Numbered from the stretch's first letter, positions 42,750 through 52,262 are shown. The stretch: 64,000 nt of DNA from an uncultured Aquimarina sp. (GCA_947498595.1 CANMKX010000017.1:1-64000); one strand, 5' to 3'. Notes: a model not told the origin generated them from the sequence alone. Numbers and translations are program-made.

Positions 42750-44081
42750 TTACAATAATCCTCTAGCTTTTATTTCTAAATACTTGTTAATAGTATTGAT
42801 TGTTAACTGATCAGGAGTTGTTAAAATTGTTTGTATTCCATTTTTTTGTAATGTTGAAGCCATCACTTTTTTGTCATAAGCAAATTGTTCGGCTATAGTT
42901 TGATCGTAAATTGTTTCTAGATTTTCCGCTTTTGTATTGATTAACGAATTCAATTCTGTATTTTCAAAGAAGATAACAACCAATAAATGTTTTTTGGAAA
43001 GAGCCTTTAAGTAAGGTAGTTGTCTTTTTAAAGCCGAAATATGTTCAAAATTGGTATATAATAATAAGAGACTTCGATGACTAATTTGCCGTTTTATATG
43101 TGCATATAATGTACCAAAATCGGCATCCAAAAAATTAGTTTTTATATTATATAAATTCTCTGAGATGTTATTTATATATGTTTTCTTTCCGCTAGAAGGA
43201 AGAAAATTAGCTACGGTATTAGCAAAAGTTAACATACCGATCTTATCATGCTTTTTTAATGCAACATTTGAAAAAGCAAGCGTACTATTAATAGCATAAT
43301 CAAGTAAACTTAATTCCTTAAATGGCATTTTCATAACTCGACTAGCATCGATTACAGAATAAATAGGTTGAGATTTTTCATCTTGAAATTGATTAATCAT
43401 CAAACTACCATGTTTGGCTGTAGCTTTCCAATTAATAGACCTAATATCATCACCTTGAACATAATCTTTGATTTGTTCAAATTCCATTGTGTGACCTATA
43501 CGACGAATCTTTTTAAGTCCAATTTGTGTTAGTTTAGAGTCATTAGCTAAAAAATCATATTGCTTCATTTGAATAAATGAAGGATAAACTTTGACCATTG
43601 CATTTTTGTCAAAATCATACCTACGTTTAACAAACCTAAGTTTTGAAGATGCATAGACGTATAAATTTCCAAAATGATATGCCCCTCGCTGTACTGGACG
43701 AACTGTATATTCAAAATCAAAATTGCTTTTAGGAAGAACCTTACTTGATTTTAAAAAATCGCGTTTTTGAAATTGCACAGGAATCTCGTCAATGATTTCT
43801 GTCTGAATAGTAAAATCATATACATTTTGAATTCTTATAGGAATCGTGTTTTCGTCACTATTCGAAAATTTTTCAGGAAGCAAACGTGTAGCCTTAATAC
43901 CGACAGTTTTATATAAAACTATAATTTCAAAAAGAACGAGTAAAATAATAGCCCATAATGCTAACCATGCAATAGGGTATAAAAAATGTAACCAATATGA
44001 AAATAAAAAACATACGGCAATAATGGCTAGTGTATAAAATACACGGGAGCTTAGATAGAGTGATTTGATAAATGAAATCAA
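42750..44081 (-). CDS. DUF58 von Willebrand-like protein of the MoxR operon
   Basis: A 443-residue DUF58 protein: two N-terminal membrane segments, then the DUF58 core (RRIGHTMEFEQIKDYVQGDDIRSINW), then a vWA-like fold (YSVIDASRVMK). DUF58 proteins work with MoxR AAA+ ATPases in protein maturation or envelope-stress tolerance. The start is TTG at 44081, two bases after the MoxR stop. No ATG is available that keeps the N-terminal helix. It is the last gene of the operon. Confidence 0.92.
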   Translation of the reverse strand: MISFIKSLYLSSRVFYTLAIIAVCFLFSYWLHFLYPIAWLALWAIILLVLFEIIVLYKTVGIKATRLLPEKFSNSDENTIPIRIQNVYDFTIQTEIIDEIPVQFQKRDFLKSSKVLPKSNFDFEYTVRPVQRGAYHFGNLYVYASSKLRFVKRRYDFDKNAMVKVYPSFIQMKQYDFLANDSKLTQIGLKKIRRIGHTMEFEQIKDYVQGDDIRSINWKATAKHGSLMINQFQDEKSQPIYSVIDASRVMKMPFKELSLLDYAINSTLAFSNVALKKHDKIGMLTFANTVANFLPSSGKKTYINNISENLYNIKTNFLDADFGTLYAHIKRQISHRSLLLLYTNFEHISALKRQLPYLKALSKKHLLVVIFFENTELNSLINTKAENLETIYDQTIAEQFAYDKKVMASTLQKNGIQTILTTPDQLTINTINKYLEIKARGLL

Positions 44082-44083
44082 AA

Positions 44084-45115
44084 TTAACGTGGTATTTCTA
44101 CAGATTGTAAAATCATATCAATAACATTTTCGGTAGTCATACCTTCCATTTCTCGTTCTGGAGAAAGAATAATACGATGACGTAAAACAGGAAAAACAGC
44201 TTTTTTAATATCCTCTGGTGTTACAAAGTCTCTTCCTTGAATTGCAGCAAATGCCTTTGAAGCATTCATAATAGACAATGATGCTCTAGGAGATCCACCT
44301 AAATATAAATGAGAATGCGTACGAGTTTTAACTACTATCTCGGCAATGTAAGCAAGAATTTTTTCTTCGATAAGTACCTCCTGTGTCTTATTTTTATATT
44401 CTAATAGTTTCTCAGGAGAAAGAACAGTATTTATGAGCTCTTGAGCACTAACAAGTTTACGTTCATGATGTGTTTTTAGTATTGTAATTTCTTCTTCTTG
44501 AGAAGGGTATTTTACATTTATTTTAAATAAAAAACGATCCAATTGAGCTTCAGGTAAAGCATAAGTTCCTTCTTGTTCTACTGGATTTTGTGTTGCTAAC
44601 ACCATAAACGGTGGTTGCATAGGATATCGAATTCCATCAATTGTTATTTGACGTTCTTCCATCACCTCAAACAATGCAGCCTGAGTTTTTGCAGGAGCAC
44701 GGTTAATTTCATCAATCAGAACCATATTTGAAAAAATAGGTCCTTTTTTAAATTCAAATTCACTTGATTTCATGTTAAGGATAGAAGTTCCTAAAACATC
44801 ACTAGGCATTAAATCCGGAGTAAATTGTATACGGCTAAAATCTGTTTGTAATGTCTTAGCAAATAATTTAGCTGTAATTGTTTTTGCAATACCAGGAACT
44901 CCCTCAATTAATACATGTCCATTTGCTAAAAGAGAAACGATAAGTAATTCGATAAACTCCTGTTGTCCTATAATGACTTTGGATAATTCTGATTTAAGTT
45001 GAGTAACAGCTTGTTGTAACTCTGATAAATCAATACGATTTTCAAAATTAATCTGTTGTTCTTCTGTAGTTGAAATAGAAGAATTGTCAGGTATATGTTG
45101 TTGTTCGTTTTCCAT
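44084..45115 (-). CDS. MoxR-family AAA+ ATPase
   Basis: A 343-residue MoxR-type AAA+ ATPase. Walker A is EGVPGIAKT (71-79; Ile replaces the usual Gly), Walker B is MVLIDEINRAP, sensor 1 is LATQNPVEQEG, and the arginine-finger region is LPEAQLDRFLF. It acts as a chaperone together with the DUF58/vWA protein encoded directly downstream. A low-complexity polar N-terminal extension (about 25 residues) precedes the domain. Confidence 0.95.
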   Translation of the reverse strand: MENEQQHIPDNSSISTTEEQQINFENRIDLSELQQAVTQLKSELSKVIIGQQEFIELLIVSLLANGHVLIEGVPGIAKTITAKLFAKTLQTDFSRIQFTPDLMPSDVLGTSILNMKSSEFEFKKGPIFSNMVLIDEINRAPAKTQAALFEVMEERQITIDGIRYPMQPPFMVLATQNPVEQEGTYALPEAQLDRFLFKINVKYPSQEEEITILKTHHERKLVSAQELINTVLSPEKLLEYKNKTQEVLIEEKILAYIAEIVVKTRTHSHLYLGGSPRASLSIMNASKAFAAIQGRDFVTPEDIKKAVFPVLRHRIILSPEREMEGMTTENVIDMILQSVEIPR

Positions 45116-45151
45116 ATAATATAAATTGTTTCTAAAGAGATATATTCTCTT

Positions 45152-46369
45152 TTATGAAGCTATTTTTTTGAATTTAATAATTAAATCATACAAAGCTAAT
45201 AAATCTTCTTTTTGAATAGATGTTGATTTTTTTAGACGATCAAACTCTTTAAAAATCTCTTGAGTATCCTCTATAGTATTAGAACTTCGCGTAGCAATTG
45301 TATTAATTTTTTCTTCGTCAATAATCTCCGTTGTAACCCTAATTGTGGTACGTATATAATCTAAAAATAAAATATATTGCTTATTAACAATTTCTTTGTG
45401 TTGTTGCTTTTCAAAATACAAAGAGCTAATTGTTCTAGTAAAAGCAAGAGTTTGATTTTTTAAAGGTGTAATTACAGGAATACTTCGTTGTTTTCGTTTT
45501 CCTTCAAAAAGAATAAATAATAAAGTACCTATTAAGATTATATAATATGCCCATTTTAGGTAGCGGTTGTTTAATAAAATGTATAAAGCTGTGTAAAATG
45601 TTTTTCCAGCTTTGTAATAATTATCCCAATATATAGTATTAGATTGATCAATATATGAGAGCACATTTTGTGTATATAACGCGTTCTCTTGTTTAAGCAT
45701 AAAATAATTACCAAAAGCTTCAGGAAATGTGTGTAATAGAATAGTACCATTACCAAAATTTTGCTTAAGATAATTGATTTCTGGATGCTTGATAATCAAT
45801 GTATCATTATAAATTTGAGATTGCCCTAATACAATAGCTTCGGTTGTATCAATACTTTTAAAATAAGGATTATAAAGATCTCTATCGTATAAATAAGCAC
45901 TGTCTTTACGAAACTGATTATTAACCAATTCGATTATTGGTTGCGTAGAGATGTTATTTAACTGTATATGATGATCAATTTTAATAGAGAGTGTATCTAG
46001 TAAATTTTTACTTATATTTTTAGCAGATACAAATAATGTGTTTCCTTTATCTACCCAAGTTAGTAAACGATTTAATTCGCTGTCATCAAATTGAATAGAA
46101 TTATTAATAAATAAATAAGCTCCTTCTGAAGTACTATCTTTTGAAGTTAAAAACTCATAAGGAGGTTGATTGATATCTTTGATCGCTTTTTTGCCATAAG
46201 CAGAAGAGATCATTTTGTATGAAACAAAGGTTCCTAACGGAATTTTATCTGTTTTGGCATAACTAGGAAACCAGTTTACAGGATCAGGCTCAGAAGCTTC
46301 AAGATAGGTTAATAAAGCAATGAGAGCAATGATAAAGAAAATAAAAAATTTATAACGCTTCTGTAACAC
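45152..46369 (-). CDS. DUF4350 membrane protein
   Basis: A 405-residue protein of the DUF4350 type: an N-terminal membrane helix, a periplasmic Rossmann-like GATase-resembling domain (about 60-250, with YLFINNSIQFDDSEL), a second membrane helix near 270-290, and a cytoplasmic helical tail. The start is GTG at 46369, two bases after the previous gene's stop. The family is regularly found between DUF4129 and MoxR genes. Molecular role unknown. Confidence 0.85.
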   Translation of the reverse strand: MLQKRYKFFIFFIIALIALLTYLEASEPDPVNWFPSYAKTDKIPLGTFVSYKMISSAYGKKAIKDINQPPYEFLTSKDSTSEGAYLFINNSIQFDDSELNRLLTWVDKGNTLFVSAKNISKNLLDTLSIKIDHHIQLNNISTQPIIELVNNQFRKDSAYLYDRDLYNPYFKSIDTTEAIVLGQSQIYNDTLIIKHPEINYLKQNFGNGTILLHTFPEAFGNYFMLKQENALYTQNVLSYIDQSNTIYWDNYYKAGKTFYTALYILLNNRYLKWAYYIILIGTLLFILFEGKRKQRSIPVITPLKNQTLAFTRTISSLYFEKQQHKEIVNKQYILFLDYIRTTIRVTTEIIDEEKINTIATRSSNTIEDTQEIFKEFDRLKKSTSIQKEDLLALYDLIIKFKKIAS

Positions 46370-46371
46370 CT

Positions 46372-47124
46372 TTATGATTGAATTAAATGATGAATATTTT
46401 TAAACTCTTTCTCAGCTTGTAAATATGTATTTTGATCGACTTCAAATCCACCATACCATATAAAATCATAGAGTTTTGTAATAACCTGAAATTGTTGTTG
46501 TATTTCATGATTAGGTAATTCCCTATAATAATCCATATTAGTTTTTTGAGATTGCCAATCAATAAGATCTTTGTCTGTTAATTGTTTTAATGCTTTAAGA
46601 TAATAATATCTAATTGCTAAGCGATAGTTTTTTTGTTCTAGTGTCTTAGCAATAAGTTGATCAATATTTTGATTTTGTATAATCTCCTCGTCTTCTGTTA
46701 ATAACACAGAAGGCAATGTTTGAGATTCTAAAAGCATATCTTTAGGATTCACTTTCATAAAGAGCCAACCAATTAAAAATAGAATTCCTACAATTATTAA
46801 ATAGGGAAGTAGGCTAAGTACTGTACCCCAAAAACCTTTAATTTCGGTTACTCCAAATAACCATTCAATTAATTGACTCCATAACTGATTTACCCAATTT
46901 TTAAAACGAGTCCATAAATTTTCGGTTTGTTCAATTTCGATATAATTAAAATCTTCATCACTTTTTAATTCTTCAATAGTTTCCATATCAAAATGAAGAA
47001 CAGGCTGTGAAGTATTATAATCATACTGTACAGTTTTTTGAACAGTAGAGGTTGAGTCTTGAGGCATTGCAAGTAAAGATTGCATGCCTATGTAAAAGAA
47101 AAAAAGAAGTATGCGTGTTTTCAA
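46372..47124 (-). CDS. DUF4129 membrane protein
   Basis: A 250-residue protein: signal-like N-terminus, a membrane helix around 105-125, and a cytoplasmic DUF4129 domain at the C-terminus (NYRLAIRYYYLKALKQLTDKDLI, FIWYGGFEVDQNTY). The start is TTG at 47124, one base after the stop of the preceding gene. It is a steady partner of the MoxR/DUF58 genes; function unknown. Confidence 0.87.
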   Translation of the reverse strand: MKTRILLFFFYIGMQSLLAMPQDSTSTVQKTVQYDYNTSQPVLHFDMETIEELKSDEDFNYIEIEQTENLWTRFKNWVNQLWSQLIEWLFGVTEIKGFWGTVLSLLPYLIIVGILFLIGWLFMKVNPKDMLLESQTLPSVLLTEDEEIIQNQNIDQLIAKTLEQKNYRLAIRYYYLKALKQLTDKDLIDWQSQKTNMDYYRELPNHEIQQQFQVITKLYDFIWYGGFEVDQNTYLQAEKEFKNIHHLIQS

Positions 47125-47125
47125 A

Positions 47126-48007
47126 TTAATCGTTTTTTCCTAAAGAATCTATTTGTTCGAATGTTCCAGTAAAGTTTTGTATTTCGTTTAAGTTGAAGTA
47201 TAATAAACCAACAGTAACAGCCATAATAACATACAAAATGTATTGGACAGCAGATGATATTGTTGTTAGAGTAACGAAAACCCAATCAAAAGCAATAGTA
47301 GGATCTGTAAAAGAACCTTCAGATGCAGCCGCTACTCCTTTAATAATTCCATAAATAATCGCAGGCATAGAGAATACACCACCTATAATACTAATCAAAA
47401 TAGACATTACAAATAAAGAGGCAAAAGTAACCCACCATTCATTTTTGATAAGTTTGAAACTATCACTAATAGCATCAGAAGCACTTTTATCTTCAAATAC
47501 GACTAAAGCAAAAACAAGACTTAACGGTACATATAAATAAATACCAGGGATAAGACATAGCATCGTACCGAAACTAACCATAAGACCAGAAAGCAGTGCA
47601 ACCCCAATTAAAGTACCAGTTTGTTTACGTACATTTTGAATTACTTCATCATGATTTACATTTCCTTCTGTTTTGATGTATGATTTTATATAATGTAATG
47701 TAGTTCCAAATAGTAAAGAATAAAAGAACATCGCAGAAATTGCCATAATAAATAAAGCTATAAATAGACTAGCTAAATCTGTATTATCAGCATTTTGTAT
47801 ACCGCTAAAAAAATTTCCTCCAGTAAGATTTAAAGAAGTGTAATTATAATAGGCAACAGTAACGAGCATAATAACAAAAGCAATTCCACATGTTTTAGTT
47901 AATATGGAAAATAGAGGCTTATAACTTGCTCTTAAAAAAGCAAATGTATCATTAAAAATATCTCCGAAATCTCTTTTTCGTTTAAAGTTGATGTGGTTGG
48001 TGTTCAT
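47126..48007 (-). CDS. Polytopic membrane protein of the MoxR operon
   Basis: A 293-residue protein with six predicted transmembrane segments and the stretch ALLSGLMVSFGTMLCLIPGIYLY, then LVVFEDKSASDAISDSFKLI. It resembles DUF975/glycerophosphodiester phosphodiesterase membrane-domain proteins. Its start overlaps the end of the SpoIIM-like gene by 26 bp. Function unknown; it probably assembles a membrane complex with its operon partners. Confidence 0.8.
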   Translation of the reverse strand: MNTNHINFKRKRDFGDIFNDTFAFLRASYKPLFSILTKTCGIAFVIMLVTVAYYNYTSLNLTGGNFFSGIQNADNTDLASLFIALFIMAISAMFFYSLLFGTTLHYIKSYIKTEGNVNHDEVIQNVRKQTGTLIGVALLSGLMVSFGTMLCLIPGIYLYVPLSLVFALVVFEDKSASDAISDSFKLIKNEWWVTFASLFVMSILISIIGGVFSMPAIIYGIIKGVAAASEGSFTDPTIAFDWVFVTLTTISSAVQYILYVIMAVTVGLLYFNLNEIQNFTGTFEQIDSLGKND

Positions 48008-48962
48008 GAATTTGTTTTTTATATAATTGATTAGGGTAAATTACATAATAAAATAGAATAAAACCTAATGATAATGAAATGATCACAATTGCAAGCCAAT
48101 CAGGCATCTCGGTATGTCTGGTTACAAAACCTTCTAAAAAACCTGCAACAACAAATAAGGGTACAGTACTAATTACAATTTTTAAACCTGCTTTTGTCCC
48201 TTTAACAAAGGATGTTAATCTAGAGTAAGTACCAGGAAATAGAATAGATTTACCAACAACCAAACCAGCACAACCAGCAATAATTATAACAGAGATTTCT
48301 ATTGTACCATGTATCCATATTGTACGAGCACTTTCCCATAACATCCCTTTATCATAAAAGAAATATTGAAAAGACCCTAGCATGATGAAATTTTGCATTA
48401 AAACATATACAGTCCCTATCCCGAAAAGAATACCTAAAGTGAAACACATTAAAGCTACTCGAATATTATTAATAGTAATCCCTAAAAACATATCAAGTTC
48501 CCCCATTTTTTTATAAACAGCCATCGGATCATCATTCGAGATATTTTCTAATGTCATATTTACATATGCATCGCCTAATATTGAACGTACAAAAGCTCCA
48601 TCTGTAGCTGCAGAATATGCACCTATCGCTGTAAATAATAAGCAAATAAAAAAAGTAATTAAGAGTTCTTTTTGATAAGAATAGAATTCTAATGGAAATT
48701 CTTTAACCCAAAAAGTATAAAACCTATTCTTTTTTTCTTTTTTGGTTTTATAAATTTTTTGGTGCGCAGTAGCTGCTAAATGATTTAGATAATTAAGTGT
48801 TTGACTATTAGGATAAAATGTTTGAGCATAACTCAAATGATCAGTTACCTCTATATATAAATTGGATAGGTCATCAGGAGTAATTTCAGTATTATTTACT
48901 AGAACACTTTCAAATTGTAACCATTTATGTTTATTTTGCTTGACAAAAGCTGCTTCGCGCAT
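47982..48962 (-). CDS. SpoIIM-family (stage II sporulation M-like) membrane protein
   Basis: A 326-residue protein. A soluble N-terminal helical part (MREAAFVKQNKHKWLQFE) is followed by five or six membrane segments with the SpoIIM/DUF95 core: INNIRVALMCFTLGILFGIGT, then IWIHGTIEISVIIIAGCAGL. In non-sporulating Bacteroidota it belongs to the RDD-SpoIIM-DUF4129-MoxR-DUF58 set. It is the first gene of the minus-strand operon, only 35 bp from the divergent RDD gene; TACGTTTC near 48987-48994 could be its -7 element. Confidence 0.9.
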   Translation of the reverse strand: MREAAFVKQNKHKWLQFESVLVNNTEITPDDLSNLYIEVTDHLSYAQTFYPNSQTLNYLNHLAATAHQKIYKTKKEKKNRFYTFWVKEFPLEFYSYQKELLITFFICLLFTAIGAYSAATDGAFVRSILGDAYVNMTLENISNDDPMAVYKKMGELDMFLGITINNIRVALMCFTLGILFGIGTVYVLMQNFIMLGSFQYFFYDKGMLWESARTIWIHGTIEISVIIIAGCAGLVVGKSILFPGTYSRLTSFVKGTKAGLKIVISTVPLFVVAGFLEGFVTRHTEMPDWLAIVIISLSLGFILFYYVIYPNQLYKKQIHEHQPHQL

Positions 48963-48997
48963 CTGTAGAATATTAGAATACCAAAGAAACGTAATTC

Positions 48998-49714
48998 ATG
49001 GATAATTTTCAAATAGAAACTGCTCAAAATGTAAGTATACAACAAAATGTAGCTGGAATAGGGGAACGTATTGCTGCTTATTTAATTGATTGGGTGATTT
49101 TATTAGCGTATATATTTATTGCAGCTATTATATTAGGAGCAACAGGAGCTGCTGGAGGAGAAGATTGGGTAGTTGTTATGATTTTGTTTCTACCTTTTAC
49201 TTTATATCATTTATTATGGGAAACATTTTGGGATGGAAAAACGCCTGGAAAAAAAATAATGAAAATTAAAGTAGCAAAATTGGATGGATCAAAACCAGTA
49301 TTCTCTAATTATTTAGTAAGGTGGCTACTTCGTATGATTGATATTGCGTTAGTATCTGGAGGAGTCGCCGTTGTTATGATTTTGGTACGAGGAAAAGGAC
49401 AACGATTAGGTGATATGGCTGCTGGAACTACAGTAATTAGTGAAAAACAACGTGTACGTTTCCATCAAACAACTTTTGTTGAAATTCCAGAAGATTATAT
49501 AGCGCATTATCCGCAAGTAACGGTATTTAGTGATGCCGAAATGCAAAAAATAAAAACAATTTACTTAGATGCTAGACGTCATGGAAATCATAATGTTATT
49601 GTGAAATTATCAGAAAAAGTAGCTTCTGTGATGGAAATTGATCCACAAGAAAAGCCATTAAAGTTTATTGCTAGAGTTGTGGAAGATTATAATTTTTATA
49701 CACAGAATGCGTAG
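48998..49714 (+). CDS. RDD-family membrane protein
   Basis: A 238-residue protein. The RDD domain (about 18-155) holds GIGERIAAYLIDWVILL, WDGKTPGKKIMKIKV and VRGKGQRLGDMAAGT; the two R/D-rich helices give the family its name. A soluble C-terminal extension of about 80 residues follows. It is divergent from, and probably works with, the SpoIIM/MoxR/DUF58 operon. Confidence 0.92.
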   Translation: MDNFQIETAQNVSIQQNVAGIGERIAAYLIDWVILLAYIFIAAIILGATGAAGGEDWVVVMILFLPFTLYHLLWETFWDGKTPGKKIMKIKVAKLDGSKPVFSNYLVRWLLRMIDIALVSGGVAVVMILVRGKGQRLGDMAAGTTVISEKQRVRFHQTTFVEIPEDYIAHYPQVTVFSDAEMQKIKTIYLDARRHGNHNVIVKLSEKVASVMEIDPQEKPLKFIARVVEDYNFYTQNA

Positions 49715-49998
49715 TGTTACTTCTATTATCGATACGAACAACGGATTAATTTTTAATAGAAATAACAATTTTTGCAGCACTATAATATTAATTGATTATA
49801 AGCAGTAAATTTGAGATGTATGCTATAAGATTTTGTAGGGAATAATTGATGATTTGTCTAACTTGACCAAAATAATTATCAGAAATTATATTATTTCCAT
49901 TAAGAAAATTATTAGAATCGGTATGATTCATATAATTCTCAAAAAAACAAAAACTTTAATTTGGGTAAAAATACTTCTCAAGTAAGCAAAACATAAGC
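49715..49998. other. Intergenic stretch between converging genes
   Basis: About 285 bp between the RDD and PPIase stops. No gene, and no clear terminator hairpin, is visible. Confidence 0.4.
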
Positions 49999-50715
49999 TT
50001 AACGAATCACTTCTGCTTTGATAAAAATATTTTTCAGAGGCCACTCGCTAATATCTGTAGGCACATTTGAAATTTTATCTACTACATTCATACCTTTTAC
50101 CACTTGTCCAAATATAGTATGTTCTCCATTTAAATGAGGAGCTCCTTGTTTTGCTACAACTACAAAAAATTCAAAAGGAGTTGAACGATTACTAGGGTTA
50201 TCAACCCATTGTTTTGATAATGCTACAGATCCACGTATATGTGTTACTCCAGGAAGCTGTTCTTGAGGTAGAGTGTAATCACCTATTTCAAAACGTTTTT
50301 GACTCATTTGGGTACGATCACTGTTTCCTCCTTGAATGACAAAACCTTTGGCAACTCTATAAAAGAAAGTTTCGTCAAAATAACGTTGCTTAACTAAGTA
50401 AATGAAATTAGCTCTATGTATAGGAGTTTTAGTAGTAAGCTTAATATCAAAACTACCATATCGAGTTGTAATACGTACAAGAGTCTCAGGATTTTTTTTG
50501 CCATATTGAGTAAAGAATTCTTTTAAGTTATCATTGCTGACTTTAAAAGGCTTCTTTTTTTGAACTTTTTTCTTTTTTATAGATTTGTTTTCAATACTTT
50601 TTTTAGAAACAGAAGTACTAGGAGTTACTTCTGTTTTTTGCTTAGATTGTGTATCTTCACAACTAGCAAAAACAATAAAAAAGCTAATACTCAAAAAGAA
50701 TCGTATCAATGACAT
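49999..50715 (-). CDS. Cyclophilin-type peptidyl-prolyl isomerase, lipoprotein
   Basis: A 238-residue lipoprotein. The signal starts MSLIRFFLSISFFIVFASC; a Lys-rich linker (about 30-70) leads to a cyclophilin domain (about 85-238) with VIQGGNSDRTQ, FEFFVVVAKQGAPHLNGEHTIFGQVV, covering the active-site region. It speeds proline isomerisation in the periplasm or at the outer membrane. The ATG at 50715 gives the better signal peptide; an ATG at 50724 is also in frame. Both overlap the start of the divergent Nudix gene. Confidence 0.9.
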   Translation of the reverse strand: MSLIRFFLSISFFIVFASCEDTQSKQKTEVTPSTSVSKKSIENKSIKKKKVQKKKPFKVSNDNLKEFFTQYGKKNPETLVRITTRYGSFDIKLTTKTPIHRANFIYLVKQRYFDETFFYRVAKGFVIQGGNSDRTQMSQKRFEIGDYTLPQEQLPGVTHIRGSVALSKQWVDNPSNRSTPFEFFVVVAKQGAPHLNGEHTIFGQVVKGMNVVDKISNVPTDISEWPLKNIFIKAEVIR

Positions 50716-51353
50716 TTGAAACATTTAAAAAGTTGATTCCAAAAATACAGAAAATGTCTGTACCTGGAGAAACATCACATTATATAATGGCTCCAGAAAT
50801 GCGGAAAAAGGAATTGGATAAAGTTAAAATTGATAAACTAAATCCGAGAGAAGCAGCCGTAATGATGTTATGTTATCCTAAAAATCAAATATTACATTTA
50901 GCATTAATTTTAAGACCTACTTATGAAGGAGTCCACTCAGGACAAATAGCATTACCAGGCGGAAAAGTAGAAAAAGAAGATGCTAATTATCAAGAAACAG
51001 CTTTGAGAGAGACATGGGAAGAAATAGGAGTAGAGCAACAAACAGTTACAGTTGTTAAATCATTGACAAGAGTATATATTCCACCTTCAAATTTCTGGGT
51101 ATATCCTTTCTTAGGATATGCTAATGAGCAACCTAAGTTTGAACGACAAATAGAAGAAGTAGATAAGATAATAGAAATTCCTCTAACTGATTTATTAGAC
51201 GAATCTAATGTGTTTTTAAAGAAAATAACTACTTCATATGCTAATGATATAGAGGTACCATGCTTTAAGTTAGATGGTTATACGGTTTGGGGAGCTACTG
51301 CAATGATGTTAAGCGAGCTAAAAAGTCTCTTTAAGAGTGTTAAAGTCTTATGA
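50709..51353 (+). CDS. CoA-pyrophosphatase-type Nudix hydrolase
   Basis: A 214-residue Nudix hydrolase. The box LPGGKVEKEDANYQETALRE, followed by TWEEIGV, has the one-residue-longer spacing of the CoA/acyl-CoA pyrophosphatase (NUDT7-like, UPF0035) group, and LRPTYEGVHSGQIALPGGK is that group's signature. It probably hydrolyses CoA to 4'-phosphopantetheine and ADP-3'-phosphate. Starting at 50709 matches family length, so its 5' end overlaps that of the divergent PPIase gene. Confidence 0.9.
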   Translation: MTFETFKKLIPKIQKMSVPGETSHYIMAPEMRKKELDKVKIDKLNPREAAVMMLCYPKNQILHLALILRPTYEGVHSGQIALPGGKVEKEDANYQETALRETWEEIGVEQQTVTVVKSLTRVYIPPSNFWVYPFLGYANEQPKFERQIEEVDKIIEIPLTDLLDESNVFLKKITTSYANDIEVPCFKLDGYTVWGATAMMLSELKSLFKSVKVL

Positions 51354-51358
51354 TTTTG

Positions 51359-51366
51359 TATCTTTG
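51359..51366 (+). promoter_or_regulatory. -7 element of the acyltransferase gene
   Basis: TATCTTTG, an exact TAnnTTTG and identical to the tRNA-Pro element, 26 bp before the ATG at 51393. It begins 6 bp after the Nudix stop. Confidence 0.65.
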
Positions 51367-51392
51367 TGTCTTGTTTTTTAACATAAATAACT

Positions 51393-52196
51393 ATGGGATT
51401 ATTTAAAAGAAATCCTTTCGGCCATATTTTATTTTTAAAAAAGTGGCTAATTCGCATTATGGGATCTATGACACATAGGCGTTATAGAGGTTTTAATGAA
51501 TTGCAAATTGAAGGAAGTGAAATTATAAAAAACTTGCCAGATACGAATGTTTTATTTGTATCGAATCATCAAACATATTTTGCAGATGTAGTGGCAATGT
51601 TTCACGTTTTTAATGCGAGTTTAAGTGGAAGGGTAGATTCTATAAAAAATATAGGATATCTATGGCAACCAAAAATGAATTTATACTATGTGGCTGCCAA
51701 AGAAACAATGCAAGCAGGATTACTAGCGAGAGTTTTAGCATATGCTGGAGCAATTACAGTAGAACGAACTTGGAGGTCTGGAGGTAAAGATATCAAGAGA
51801 CAAGTAAAAGTTAGTGATATTACTAATATTTCTAGAGCATTAGATGATGGTTGGGTGATAACCTTTCCTCAAGGAACAACAAAACCCTTCAAGCCAATTC
51901 GTAAAGGAACGGCTCATATTATAAAACAATACAAACCAATTGTAATACCAATTGTAATTGATGGTTTTAGAAGATCATTCGATAAAAAAGGAATCCGAAT
52001 TAAAAAAAGAGGTATTTTGCAATCGATGGTGATAAAACCACCTTTAGATATTGATTATGATAACGACTCTATTGATGATGTAGTTGAAAAATTAGAATTT
52101 GCAATAGAACAACATCCTTCATTCTTAAAAGTGATACCACAATCCGAATTAGAAGCAGAGGAAGAATTAAACAAGAAAAGACAATGGGAGTATTAA
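51393..52196 (+). CDS. PlsC-type lysophospholipid acyltransferase
   Basis: A 267-residue 1-acyl-glycerol-3-phosphate acyltransferase-like enzyme of phospholipid synthesis, attached to the inner membrane. The catalytic NHQTYFAD (H-x4-D) is followed by GAITVERTW and FPQGTTKPFKPIRKGTAHI, and VIPIVIDGF covers blocks 2-4. The exact acceptor (lyso-PA or an ornithine/amino-lipid precursor) is not certain. It has its own promoter and a strong terminator. Confidence 0.88.
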   Translation: MGLFKRNPFGHILFLKKWLIRIMGSMTHRRYRGFNELQIEGSEIIKNLPDTNVLFVSNHQTYFADVVAMFHVFNASLSGRVDSIKNIGYLWQPKMNLYYVAAKETMQAGLLARVLAYAGAITVERTWRSGGKDIKRQVKVSDITNISRALDDGWVITFPQGTTKPFKPIRKGTAHIIKQYKPIVIPIVIDGFRRSFDKKGIRIKKRGILQSMVIKPPLDIDYDNDSIDDVVEKLEFAIEQHPSFLKVIPQSELEAEEELNKKRQWEY

Positions 52197-52210
52197 TATC
52201 CCTTTTCATT

Positions 52211-52262
52211 TAATATTTCATAAAAAAGAGTCCAATATTGGACTCTTTTTTATGAAATATTA
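52211..52262. terminator. Bidirectional terminator, 52-bp perfect palindrome
   Basis: Arms of 26 nt are fully complementary with no separate loop (centre CCAAT|ATTGG). The stem includes AAAAAAGAGTCC / GGACTCTTTTTT. It ends on the stop codon of the LytTR gene and follows the acyltransferase. Confidence 0.9.
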
